Source: Stakelama flava
GTDB lineage: Bacteria; Pseudomonadota; Alphaproteobacteria; Sphingomonadales; Sphingomonadaceae
NCBI RefSeq assembly: GCF_019351405.1
Contig: NZ_JAHWZX010000009.1
Span: 1 to 64,000, forward strand
Reading direction: 5' to 3'
DNA: 64,000 nucleotides
The notes under the pieces were generated by a model. That model worked only from the letters and a program-made list of their open reading frames with translations. It made no database searches and was not told where the DNA came from. Shown piece by piece: positions 18,402 through 26,203 of the stretch (the first letter of the stretch is position 1; every line of letters starts with the position of its first letter). A program made the translations under genes and the position numbers.

Positions 18402-19616
18402 ATGACCGTTACAGCCGACACCCGCCCGCTCGACGTGCTCGCCGACTTTCCGGCGATCCCCGAAGACTGGGCCTATCTCGACACCGCAGCCACGGCGCAG
18501 AAGCCGCAGCCGGTGATCGATGCGATCGCGCGCGGCTATGGCGAAACCTATGCCACCGTGCATCGCGGCGTGTATCAGCGCTCGGCGGACATGACGCTCG
18601 CCTATGAAGCCGCGCGGCGGCGGATTGCCGATTTCCTCAACGCGCGCGCTGCGGAAGAGATCGTCTTCACCCGCGGCGCGACCGAGGCGATCAATCTTGT
18701 CGCGACCTGCTGGGCCGGAAGTCAGTTGCAGGCGGGCGACCGCATATTGCTGTCGCAGCTTGAGCATCATTCGAATATCGTGCCGTGGCAGATGATCGCC
18801 GACAAGGTCGGGGCTGAGATCGATGTCCTGCCGTTGACCGACGATCACCGCATCGATCTCGACGCGATGGCGGCGATGATTACCGAGCGGCACAGGCTGG
18901 TCGCGCTCGCGCATATTTCTAACGTGCTCGGTTCGGTGCTCGATGCGCGCCGCGCCGCCGATATCGTGCATGGCGTAGGTGCGAAGCTGCTGCTCGACGG
19001 CTGTCAGGCGGTGCCCCGGCTGGGTGTCGATGTGCAGGCGCTCGATTGCGATTTCTACGCGTTCAGCGGGCACAAGCTGTACGGCCCGACCGGGATCGGC
19101 GCGCTATGGGCGCGCGCTGAACTGCTCGACGCGATGCCGCCCTATCAGGGCGGGGGGTCGATGATCGACAAGGTGTCGTTCGAACGCACCACCTATGCGC
19201 CGCCGCCGGGGCGGTTCGAAGCGGGCACGCCGCATATCGTGGGCGCGCTGGGACTGCACGCCGCGATCGATTATGTCAGCGGGATCGGCCTTGATCGTAT
19301 CCATGCGCATGAAGCGGCGCTGGTGGCGAAGGCGCGCGAGGCGCTGTCGCAGATCAATTCGGTGCGCGTGTACGGGCCGGAGGATTCGGCCGGTATCGTC
19401 AGCTTCAATATCAAGAGGGTGCATCCGCACGATGCGGGCACCATATTGGACGAAAGCCGGGTGGCTATCCGCGCAGGCCATCACTGCGCGCAGCCGCTGA
19501 TGGACGCGCTGGGCGTTGCCGCCACGGCGCGCGCCAGTTTCGGCGTCTACAATAGTGCAGCCGATGTCGATGCGCTCGTCGCAGGCATCGAACGGGTCAC
19601 GAGGATTTTCGGATGA
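18402..19616 (+). CDS. sufS: Cysteine desulfurase SufS
   Basis: A pyridoxal-phosphate enzyme that takes sulfur from cysteine for cluster assembly. The 404 residues show LDTAATAQKP near the start, the HHSN segment (LEHHSNIVPWQ), the PLP lysine K225 in FSGHKLYGP and the catalytic C362 in IRAGHHCAQP. The short active-site loop is that of group II (SufS) desulfurases, which need an acceptor such as SufE or SufU; none is encoded here. It starts 64 bases after sufD, the largest gap in the operon, and its stop overlaps sufT. Confidence 0.97.
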   Translation: MTVTADTRPLDVLADFPAIPEDWAYLDTAATAQKPQPVIDAIARGYGETYATVHRGVYQRSADMTLAYEAARRRIADFLNARAAEEIVFTRGATEAINLVATCWAGSQLQAGDRILLSQLEHHSNIVPWQMIADKVGAEIDVLPLTDDHRIDLDAMAAMITERHRLVALAHISNVLGSVLDARRAADIVHGVGAKLLLDGCQAVPRLGVDVQALDCDFYAFSGHKLYGPTGIGALWARAELLDAMPPYQGGGSMIDKVSFERTTYAPPPGRFEAGTPHIVGALGLHAAIDYVSGIGLDRIHAHEAALVAKAREALSQINSVRVYGPEDSAGIVSFNIKRVHPHDAGTILDESRVAIRAGHHCAQPLMDALGVAATARASFGVYNSAADVDALVAGIERVTRIFG

Positions 19617-20110
19617 ACGAGGAACAGGCGAACGACGGCAGGATCATGGTTGAAGAGGTCGAGGCGGTCGATCCTTCGCCGCGCGCCCGCGTGGAGGATG
19701 CCGCCGCTGCCGAAGCATCGGCGCGCGAAACCTATGAACGCAAGCGCGATTATCTTGAGGGCTTTCTGTCGCAAAAGCCCGAAGCCGCTCCCGCGGGCGA
19801 ACCGGGCGGTGAGGTGTATGATGCGGTCGTCGATGCGCTGAAGGATATTTATGATCCGGAAATCCCGGTGAATATCTATGACCTTGGCCTCATCTACGGC
19901 GTGGATGTCGCCGATGGCGGGCATGTCGCGGTCACCATGACGCTGACCACGCCGCATTGCCCGGTCGCCGAATCGATGCCGGCGGAGGTGGAGCTTCGGG
20001 TCGGTTCGGTTCCCGGCGTCGGCCAGGCGGAGGTCAACCTTGTTTGGGACCCGCCCTGGGATCCTGCCAAGATGAGCGACGACGCCAAGCTGGAACTGGG
20101 TATGCTTTAG
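19613..20110 (+). CDS. sufT: Fe-S assembly protein SufT (MIP18/DUF59 family)
   Basis: A maturation factor of the DUF59 family that helps in Fe-S protein assembly. The 165 residues have an acidic, probably disordered N-terminus (1-62) and then the conserved domain, with IYDPEIPVNIYDLGLIYGV, the TLTTPHCPVAE motif with its conserved cysteine, and the C-terminal VWDPPWDPAKMSDDA. ATGA overlap with sufS shows translational coupling. sufA follows after 44 bases. Confidence 0.93.
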   Translation: MNEEQANDGRIMVEEVEAVDPSPRARVEDAAAAEASARETYERKRDYLEGFLSQKPEAAPAGEPGGEVYDAVVDALKDIYDPEIPVNIYDLGLIYGVDVADGGHVAVTMTLTTPHCPVAESMPAEVELRVGSVPGVGQAEVNLVWDPPWDPAKMSDDAKLELGML

Positions 20111-20154
20111 GAAGGTTCGGCCGAGCCGTATGCCGGCCGAGGAAGGAAGAGATT

Positions 20155-20508
20155 ATGGCGACCAAAACCCGTGAACGCCCCGCGGCGGTGAAGCTGACAC
20201 CGGGCGCCGAGGCGAGAATCGCCGACCTGATGTCGCGCGCGCCCGACGGTGCGGTGGGCGTTAAGCTCTCCACACCGCGTCGTGGTTGTTCGGGCCTTGC
20301 CTATTCGGTCGACTATGTGACCGAAGCGAACCCGATGGACGAACGGATCGAAACGCCCGGCGGGATCTTTTTCGTTGACGCCGCTTCGGTGTTGTATCTG
20401 ATCGGTTCGACGATGGACTGGCAGGAGGATGATTTCACCGCCGGTTTCGTGTTCAGCAATCCGAACGCCACCGGCATGTGCGGGTGTGGCGAGAGCTTTA
20501 CCGTTTGA
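20155..20508 (+). CDS. sufA: Fe-S carrier SufA (A-type)
   Basis: An A-type carrier that receives clusters from SufBCD and passes them to apoproteins. The 117 residues contain the three conserved cysteines, C45 (RRGCSGLAY), C109 and C111 (GMCGCGESF). Unlike most, there are extra basic residues at the N-terminus (MATKTRERPA). I start at ATG 20155, with GGAAGGA about 7 bases upstream. The stop TGA overlaps a TTG that may start the next small gene. Confidence 0.95.
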   Translation: MATKTRERPAAVKLTPGAEARIADLMSRAPDGAVGVKLSTPRRGCSGLAYSVDYVTEANPMDERIETPGGIFFVDAASVLYLIGSTMDWQEDDFTAGFVFSNPNATGMCGCGESFTV

Positions 20509-20678
20509 CCGACACGGGCCGCGCCGCGCGCCGCAATCGGTATCTGAAGCACGCCGGGCTGGCCGCGACGATATTGCTTGCTCCCGGTGGTTTCCTGCTC
20601 GGCAGCGCGCTTGCGTGGCGCTATTACCGCGCCCGCCGGGCGCAATCGGGCGCAGGTGAGCGGGACGGACCAGTCTGA
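20505..20678 (+). CDS. Small membrane protein at the end of the suf operon
   Basis: A 57-residue protein of unknown function: a basic N-terminus (TDTGRAARRNRYLKHAG), one membrane helix (about residues 19-40) and a basic tail (RYYRARRAQ). I take the TTG at 20505, overlapping the sufA stop (TTGA), as start; an ATG at 20478 inside sufA is the alternative and would give 66 residues. The flippase gene begins 2 bases after its stop, which supports a real coding gene bridging the two blocks. Confidence 0.55.
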   Translation: MTDTGRAARRNRYLKHAGLAATILLAPGGFLLGSALAWRYYRARRAQSGAGERDGPV

Positions 20679-20680
20679 TC

Positions 20681-22045
20681 ATGCCGCAAGGCGAAACGAA
20701 CGACGACAAGGACGCGCGAAGGAGAACCGGGCTTCGCGCGGTTCTCCATAATCTGGGCTGGCTGATTGCCAATCGCGGACTGGTGGGCCTGCTGTCGCTG
20801 GTGTACCTCGCTATCGTCGCCCGGTCGCTGGGCGTTGCCGATTTTGGCCGGTTCGCATTGATTACGGGCGCGTCAAAGGCGCTTGCCACCATGGTCGGGT
20901 TCCAGACATGGCAGATCGTGGTGCAATATGGCGTCACCCCGCTTCAGGCGCGCGACGATGCCCGGCTGGGGCGGTTGTTCCGCGCGTGCGGACTGCTCGA
21001 CCTAGGCAGCGCGCTGGTCGGAATCGTCATCGGTATCGCGGTCCTGTTCCTCTGGGGCAATGATTTCGGCATAACTGCTTCGCTGATGAATGAAACGCTG
21101 CTATTCCTGGTGGTTCAGCTTATCACCATTCGTTCGATGCCGCTGGGCGCGCTTCGCCTGCAGGATCGTTTCGCCGAAGCTGCCATCGCCGACAGCATGA
21201 CCGGCGTGGTCCGGCTGGCAGGCGCGGCGCTGGTGCTGCTGGCAGGGGCGAACGTAGAGCATTTTCTGTACGCCTGGGCGGCGGCGGAGGCTGCGACGGC
21301 GGGGGCGTTCTGGTGGATGTTCGCGCGCGGCGGCAACTGGTCGCTGATGTGGAATGCGCGCGCGCGGCCCGGCGACGTCATTGCAGAAAATCCGGGCATC
21401 GTCCGCTTTTCGCTTTCGACCAGCGGCAGTTCGACTTTGGGCCTTGCCACCAAACAGCTGCCCTTGCTGCTGGTCGGCGGGTTCATCGGTCCCGCCGCTG
21501 CGGGTATTTTTCGCCTGGCGTTTCAGATCGCGAATGCGCTGACCAAATTGTCGCAGCTTCTGGTTCGCGCAGGCTTTCCCGAAATCGTCCGCGCGGTGCG
21601 CAAGGGCAGTGGCAAGCTCGCCCGCACCATCTGGCGATTGTTCGCCGGGTCGACGCTGGCCGCCGGGATCATCATGGCGTTGACCGTGGTGATCGGCCGG
21701 CCGGTGCTTATGCTGGTTGGCGGGCGCGATTACCTTGCCGCCTATCCCATGTTGCTGTGGCTGACCGCCGCCGGATGCATCGAACTGGCCGCCGTCAGTT
21801 TCGAACCGCTGCTGATGGCCGGGCACCGCGCGACGACCGCGCTTGCCGCGCGATGTATCGGCGCGGTGGTGCTGATCGGTGCGATGGTTGCGCTGATGCC
21901 GGCGCATGGCGGCTCCGGTGCCGCGACCGGCGTGTTCATCGGATCGGTGACCAGCGTGCTGCTGCTCGGCCTGGCAACGGTCCATTTCGGCCGGTCGGGC
22001 GCAATGGCATCGCGCGGCTTGCAATCTGGCCAAGGGCCTTCATAG
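20681..22045 (+). CDS. Wzx-type flippase (polysaccharide/lipid-linked precursor exporter)
   Basis: A polytopic membrane protein of 454 residues in the MOP (MATE/MviN/Wzx) superfamily, with about 12-14 hydrophobic segments. The N-terminal LVYLAIVARSLGVADFGRFALI and the FRLAFQIANALTKLSQLLVRAG segment in the middle resemble O-antigen and lipid-carrier flippases. The first 20 residues are charged and cytoplasmic. It starts 2 bases after the small membrane protein and is followed after 8 bases by the CDP-alcohol transferase, suggesting that it moves the product of that enzyme or a linked glycan across the inner membrane. The substrate is inferred. Confidence 0.8.
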   Translation: MPQGETNDDKDARRRTGLRAVLHNLGWLIANRGLVGLLSLVYLAIVARSLGVADFGRFALITGASKALATMVGFQTWQIVVQYGVTPLQARDDARLGRLFRACGLLDLGSALVGIVIGIAVLFLWGNDFGITASLMNETLLFLVVQLITIRSMPLGALRLQDRFAEAAIADSMTGVVRLAGAALVLLAGANVEHFLYAWAAAEAATAGAFWWMFARGGNWSLMWNARARPGDVIAENPGIVRFSLSTSGSSTLGLATKQLPLLLVGGFIGPAAAGIFRLAFQIANALTKLSQLLVRAGFPEIVRAVRKGSGKLARTIWRLFAGSTLAAGIIMALTVVIGRPVLMLVGGRDYLAAYPMLLWLTAAGCIELAAVSFEPLLMAGHRATTALAARCIGAVVLIGAMVALMPAHGGSGAATGVFIGSVTSVLLLGLATVHFGRSGAMASRGLQSGQGPS

Positions 22046-22053
22046 GAGCGCGC

Positions 22054-23157
22054 ATGTCCGCAACCGTGCCATCCCGCCTGATCGTGGCGGGCGAAAACAC
22101 CACCCGAATCTGGGGCCTTGCCAATCGCGAACGTATCGAACGGCTCGCTTCCAAAGCGGGAGTGGGGATCAAGACCGCCGACGCGACTGCATTGTGGGTA
22201 AATCAGGCATATGCTTTCGACCCGCTATGGATGGCGCATGCGATGGCGACGCCGCGGCTATGGGTGATGGACGGCGACCGCCCGGCGCTGGTGCGCGATG
22301 CCGAAGCCGCGCTGCCTACGGCCGCGGGCGCGGCGATGACGCCGCCTGAAGGCGCGACCATCTATCGCATCGGCGACCGGCCGGTGCTCTACAACCGCTC
22401 GCTTCGCAAGCAGCAGCGGCCGTTTTTCGAACCGCTGACCTCCGGCAATGTCCGCCGGCTGGAACGCGAAAGCTATTACGGCGCCTATAAGGGCGTCACC
22501 GACATCCTGACCAAATATCTGTGGCCCGAAATCGCGTTTCACCTTACCCGGCTGGCCGCCGCGCTGCGCATGACGCCGAACATGGTGACGGTGATCGGCG
22601 CGGTCGGCTGCGTCCTCGCCACGCTGTTTTTCCTGCACGGCAATTACTGGGCGGGGGTCGCGGTGGGCTTTGTCTTCATGGTGCTCGACACCGTCGATGG
22701 AAAGCTTGCGCGCTGTACGATCACGTCGAGCTGGTGGGGGAATATATTCGATCACGGCATAGACCTTGTTCACCCGCCCTTCTGGTGGCTCGCATGGGCG
22801 TCGGGACTCTCGGCTTGGGGGCTGGGCTATGGCGGGACGACCTATGCCTGGGTCATCGGAACGATCCTGATCGGCTATGTCGTGCAACGGCTGATCGAAG
22901 GCTGGTTCATGCGCCGATTCGGCTTTCACATCCATGTCTGGCGCAAATTCGACAGCGATTTCCGCCTCATCACCGCGCGGCGCAACCCGAACATGATCCT
23001 GCTCGTCGGCAGCCTGCTCTTCGGCCGGCCCGATATCGGATTGATACTGGTCGCCTGCTGGACCGCACTGTCGCTGCTCGTCCATTTCTGGCAGGCTTTC
23101 GCCGCTGAGGCGCAGGCAGCGCGCGGGCGGCCCGTCACCTCCTGGCTGGAGAATTGA
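22054..23157 (+). CDS. CDP-alcohol phosphotransferase with an extra N-terminal domain
   Basis: An integral membrane enzyme that joins a CDP-activated lipid or alcohol to an alcohol or phosphate acceptor. The C-terminal part (about 170-367) has the family motif DxxDGxxAR...G...DxxxD with D212, D215, D233 and D237, and several membrane helices. The first roughly 150 residues are soluble. They begin RLIVAGENTTRIWGL and recall a nucleotidyltransferase fold that has lost its catalytic signature (inference). GGAG precedes the ATG. The arrangement resembles inositol-phosphate transferases fused to a cytidylyltransferase domain, but the active nucleotidyltransferases here are separate genes. Confidence 0.85.
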   Translation: MSATVPSRLIVAGENTTRIWGLANRERIERLASKAGVGIKTADATALWVNQAYAFDPLWMAHAMATPRLWVMDGDRPALVRDAEAALPTAAGAAMTPPEGATIYRIGDRPVLYNRSLRKQQRPFFEPLTSGNVRRLERESYYGAYKGVTDILTKYLWPEIAFHLTRLAAALRMTPNMVTVIGAVGCVLATLFFLHGNYWAGVAVGFVFMVLDTVDGKLARCTITSSWWGNIFDHGIDLVHPPFWWLAWASGLSAWGLGYGGTTYAWVIGTILIGYVVQRLIEGWFMRRFGFHIHVWRKFDSDFRLITARRNPNMILLVGSLLFGRPDIGLILVACWTALSLLVHFWQAFAAEAQAARGRPVTSWLEN

Positions 23158-23161
23158 TGCG

Positions 23162-23587
23162 ATGAACGCGACGATCGAAAAATTCGGCTATCCCGCAACG
23201 CTGCTGCGCCAGTGGGAGCATTGGGTGCTGCTGCTGAGGCCAGCCCAGCCGACGCTGGGAAGCTGCGTCCTCGCCGCGAAGTCCGACGCGATCCGCTTCG
23301 GCGACCTGTCGGCAGAGGCGCATGCCGAGTTGAAGAGCGCCACGGGCGAAACCGAAGCGATGCTGACCAAAGCGATCGGCTATGAAAAGCTCAACTATCT
23401 GATGCTGATGATGGTCGATCCTCACGTCCATTTCCACGTCATCCCGCGCTATGGCGAAACGCGCAGCCGCGACGGGGTGGATTATGTCGACGCCGGCTGG
23501 CCGAAAATGCCCGATCTGGGCGCGGCGGTGACGCCGGCGCCCGAAGCGCGCGACCAGCTGATCGCCTGGCTCAAAAGCTGTTTCTGA
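23162..23587 (+). CDS. HIT-family protein
   Basis: A 141-residue histidine-triad protein, a nucleotide hydrolase or transferase superfamily. The motif H88-V-H90-F-H92 (DPHVHFHVIPRY) gives the catalytic triad. Its start lies 4 bases after the CDP-alcohol transferase stop, so it may hydrolyse nucleotide by-products of that pathway (inference). It converges with the nucleotidyltransferase gene, leaving 12 bases between the stops. Confidence 0.88.
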   Translation: MNATIEKFGYPATLLRQWEHWVLLLRPAQPTLGSCVLAAKSDAIRFGDLSAEAHAELKSATGETEAMLTKAIGYEKLNYLMLMMVDPHVHFHVIPRYGETRSRDGVDYVDAGWPKMPDLGAAVTPAPEARDQLIAWLKSCF

Positions 23588-23599
23588 CGCGTTCGCGCC

Positions 23600-24337
23600 T
23601 CAAGCCCAGCGATCGGTCAACCGGGTCGCGATTTCGATATCGTTAAGGAAATCGACCTCGGCCCAGTCCATTCCCTCGATCGAACAGGTGCCGACCTTCC
23701 CGTCCGGGGCGATCATGTCGATGATTTTCAGATACCAGTTCGCCACCCCCGCGGGGGTGCGCATCACCGCGCGCACCGTTTCGCGGAACAGCGCGGGCCC
23801 TTCGCCGCGAAAGGCAAGGAAACCGATCGATTCGGCGTTACTCTGTTCGGCGCTCAGCGTCTTGCCGATGGCGAGCAGCTTTTCGCCCAGACGTGAAACC
23901 TTCATGTCGTCGCTGTCATAAGCAGGCTTCACATCGACGGTCACCGCGATCGGCCAGTCGGTTTCGTTACCGATCACCGTGCGCACAATCTCTTCGGAAA
24001 CCAGCGTATCGCCGTTCAGGATGACGAAATCGCCCTCCATCGCATCGCGCGCGATCCAGCAACTGCCCAGATTGTCCGCCACCTTGTAAAAGGGATTGAA
24101 ATGGACGGTGATCGACCGGCCGTTACAACGCAGCGTGTCGAGTTCCGCCTCCACCATGTCGGTCATGAAGCCGGTGACGACGTGGAAATCGGTGACCCCG
24201 GCGCGCGAGAGCATTTCCACCTGCCAGGCAATCAGCGTTTTTCCCGAAAAGTCGATCAGGCATTTCGGCCGGTCGGCGGTCAGCGGAAGCAGGCGCGATC
24301 CCTGGCCTGCACTCAGGATGATTGCCTTTTCGATCAT
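23600..24337 (-). CDS. LicC-like sugar/alcohol-phosphate nucleotidyltransferase
   Basis: A 245-residue NTP transferase of the sugar-phosphate nucleotidyltransferase fold. AIILSAGQGSRLLPLTADRP with K25 is the nucleotide signature; VILNGDTLV carries a metal-binding aspartate, and WAEVDFLNDIE near the C-terminus a second. HFNPFYKVADNLGSCWIAR resembles phosphocholine cytidylyltransferases (LicC) more than sugar enzymes. It probably makes a CDP-activated small alcohol for the adjacent CDP-alcohol transferase (inference). I start at the ATG at 24337; no strong ribosome site is visible. Confidence 0.82.
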   Translation of the reverse strand: MIEKAIILSAGQGSRLLPLTADRPKCLIDFSGKTLIAWQVEMLSRAGVTDFHVVTGFMTDMVEAELDTLRCNGRSITVHFNPFYKVADNLGSCWIARDAMEGDFVILNGDTLVSEEIVRTVIGNETDWPIAVTVDVKPAYDSDDMKVSRLGEKLLAIGKTLSAEQSNAESIGFLAFRGEGPALFRETVRAVMRTPAGVANWYLKIIDMIAPDGKVGTCSIEGMDWAEVDFLNDIEIATRLTDRWA

Positions 24338-24435
24338 GATGCTTTGTGAAATCCTGCTGAAATGACGACGCTGCACGTCGGAACCATGGCCTGATACTGT
24401 GCGATGTCATGTCTGGCAAAGGGATGCCGGTCCCA

Positions 24436-24450
24436 ATTACGGAACGTAAT
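24436..24450. promoter_or_regulatory. Candidate operator palindrome
   Basis: ATTACG-GAA-CGTAAT is a perfect 6-base inverted repeat with a 3-base spacer, placed in the 180-base gap between the divergent LicC-like and DUF2141 genes. It could serve one or both promoters. No regulator can be assigned. Confidence 0.3.
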
Positions 24451-24517
24451 CGTTCAGTATTGCGAAAGGGTGATCCGGCTATAGCGAAATGCCTTTCAGG
24501 GCAACAGGAGCAAAGAC

Positions 24518-24988
24518 TTGACCAAGAAACTGATCGCTTCGGCCGCGCTGTTCGCTGCCATGGCCGGGGCTTCACCCGCGCTTGCTGATCAGGGCTGCAC
24601 CGGGACTTCGAGTAACGGCGCGGTAAAGCTGACGGTGGTCGCGACCGACCTGAAAAACAGCAAGGGCGAAGTCGCCTTCAGCATCTATCCAGACAGCCGC
24701 AGCAAGTTCCTTGCATCGCACGCCTATATCGCGCGGGCGCGCATACCGACGAAATCGCCGGCGACTACGGCGTGTTTCTGGCTGCCTGCGGGGCATTATG
24801 CCGCAGCGCTGTACCATGATGAGAACGCCGATCATGATTTCAACCGCACGCTGTTTTCGATCAAGGAAGGTTTCGGCTTTTCCAACGATGCGCCGACGAC
24901 GCTCGGCCTGCCTTCGTTCGACAAGGTGCGTTTCGCACTGCCGGCGGCAGGCGGGACGATCCGGGTAAAAATACGCTATTCGCGCTGA
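24518..24988 (+). CDS. Exported DUF2141 protein
   Basis: A 156-residue secreted protein. The signal peptide (KKLIASAALFAAMAGASPALA) is followed by a beta-sandwich domain of DUF2141, with LKNSKGEVAFSIYPD, LPAGHYAAALYHDENADHDFN and TLGLPSFDKVRFALP. DUF2141 proteins are small periplasmic or exported proteins of unknown role. The start is TTG at 24518, preceded by CAGGAG at 7 bases. It lies inside the lipid gene set, but whether it belongs to it is unknown. Confidence 0.85.
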   Translation: MTKKLIASAALFAAMAGASPALADQGCTGTSSNGAVKLTVVATDLKNSKGEVAFSIYPDSRSKFLASHAYIARARIPTKSPATTACFWLPAGHYAAALYHDENADHDFNRTLFSIKEGFGFSNDAPTTLGLPSFDKVRFALPAAGGTIRVKIRYSR

Positions 24989-25031
24989 CCGGGGAGTGTG
25001 GCAGTGATGTTGCAATTTCGTAACGTCGGCT

Positions 25032-25052
25032 GCAAATGCACTCGCGATTTGC
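25032..25052. promoter_or_regulatory. Candidate operator before the kinase gene
   Basis: GCAAAT (25032-25037) and ATTTGC (25047-25052) form an inverted repeat with a 9-base spacer, about 85 bases before the start of the diacylglycerol-kinase-family gene. The only support is symmetry and position. Confidence 0.25.
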
Positions 25053-25083
25053 GGGGATAAGGTGAAAAAACGACGAACGGGGG

Positions 25084-25113
25084 GTAGAATCGCGCGGATT
25101 AGCGCGTATCTAC
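25084..25113. terminator. Hairpin between DUF2141 and kinase genes (terminator or leader)
   Basis: GTAGAATCGCGC and GCGCGTATCTAC pair at 10 of 12 positions around a 6-base loop, followed by the T-rich ATCTCTTTACGTTTGTCTG. It may end DUF2141 transcription or form a leader structure 22 bases before the kinase start. Confidence 0.4.
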
Positions 25114-25135
25114 ATCTCTTTACGTTTGTCTGACA

Positions 25136-26203
25136 GTGGCGGGTATTTTGAACGAAGCGCCATCCATGCGTGCCGGCCTGACCGGCCGGGCCGACATCAT
25201 GCGGCGCGAACCCGTTTCGCGCCGTGGCGATTCGGCTGCGCTTGCCCGCCTGCCACGGTTGCGCGACGTTTCCCGGCCAATGGAGCGCCCGCTGCGTATC
25301 GCGATGATCAGCAATCCGCGCAGTCATCGCAACGGCAAGGATTGCCGTCCCGACGAAATCGCGGATCACGAAATCATGACGGCCGCTCCCGATACCAGGG
25401 TGGCGCTCGAACTGGCGCTCGGCGATTTCGCGGCGCGCCGGGTCGATGTGATCATCATCAATGGCGGCGACGGCACGGTTCGCGACGTGATTACCGCCGC
25501 GCGGCGGGTATATGCCGGACCGCTACCCAAATTCGCCATCCTGCCGTCGGGAAAGACCAACGCGATTGCAATCGATCTGGGGGTGTCTTCGGATATTACC
25601 CTGCCGGCACTTGTCGAGGTGATCCGCGCCGGCAAGGTGCGCGAGCGCGCGCCGCTGGAAATCTCCCGCGATGGTTCGGACATGCCCGAACTGTCGGGCT
25701 TCCTGTTCGGCGCTGGCGCCTTTGTGAAAGCGACCGCCCTGGCGCAGCACACGCATCGTTTCGGGGCGTTCGACGGGCTGGCCGTGGCCCTGTCGCTTTT
25801 CGCGAGCATCGGCCAGACGATGTTCGGATCGAAGCAGCGCGGCTGGCGCGCGGGCGATGAAATGACCATCGCCGGCGATGCCGACATGCATGGCAGCTTC
25901 TATCTGTTGCTCTGTTCGACGCTCGACCGGTTGCCGCTTCGCCTGAAACCGTTCGGCGGACTGGGCGATGGGATGAAGCTGCTCGCCATCGATGCGCCGC
26001 CGCGCCAGATGATTCGCCGGGTGCCGATGTTGCTAGCCGGGGTGCGCAACGCCGCTATGGAGCGCGCCGGGTATCGCCATCGCGCCGCCGGGCAGCTCAA
26101 TATCCGACTCGATGGCGATTTTATTCTCGACGGCGAAACCTATCCGGGTGGCGATTTGACGCTTCGCCGGGGCGCACCACTGCGTTTCGTGGTGACCGGA
26201 TGA
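25136..26203 (+). CDS. Diacylglycerol-kinase-family lipid kinase
   Basis: A 355-residue lipid kinase of the DAGK catalytic family, with the ATP-binding NGGDGTVRDVI at about 109-119, LPSGKTNAIAID and the C-terminal LDGDFILDGETYPGGDL, where an acidic residue acts in catalysis. Family members phosphorylate diacylglycerol, sphingoid bases or ceramide. In Caulobacter a member of this family (CpgB) phosphorylates ceramide, and sphingomonads make sphingolipids, so ceramide is a candidate substrate (inference). GTG 25136 is the longest start; ATG 25280 (MERPLRIAMISNPRS) would remove an arginine-rich 48-residue leader. The stop overlaps the next gene. Confidence 0.83.
   Translation: MAGILNEAPSMRAGLTGRADIMRREPVSRRGDSAALARLPRLRDVSRPMERPLRIAMISNPRSHRNGKDCRPDEIADHEIMTAAPDTRVALELALGDFAARRVDVIIINGGDGTVRDVITAARRVYAGPLPKFAILPSGKTNAIAIDLGVSSDITLPALVEVIRAGKVRERAPLEISRDGSDMPELSGFLFGAGAFVKATALAQHTHRFGAFDGLAVALSLFASIGQTMFGSKQRGWRAGDEMTIAGDADMHGSFYLLLCSTLDRLPLRLKPFGGLGDGMKLLAIDAPPRQMIRRVPMLLAGVRNAAMERAGYRHRAAGQLNIRLDGDFILDGETYPGGDLTLRRGAPLRFVVTG

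Noticed and set aside
24338..24517. Promoter elements in the divergent gap
   Set aside because: Apart from the palindrome at 24436-24450, no convincing -35/-10 pair could be placed.
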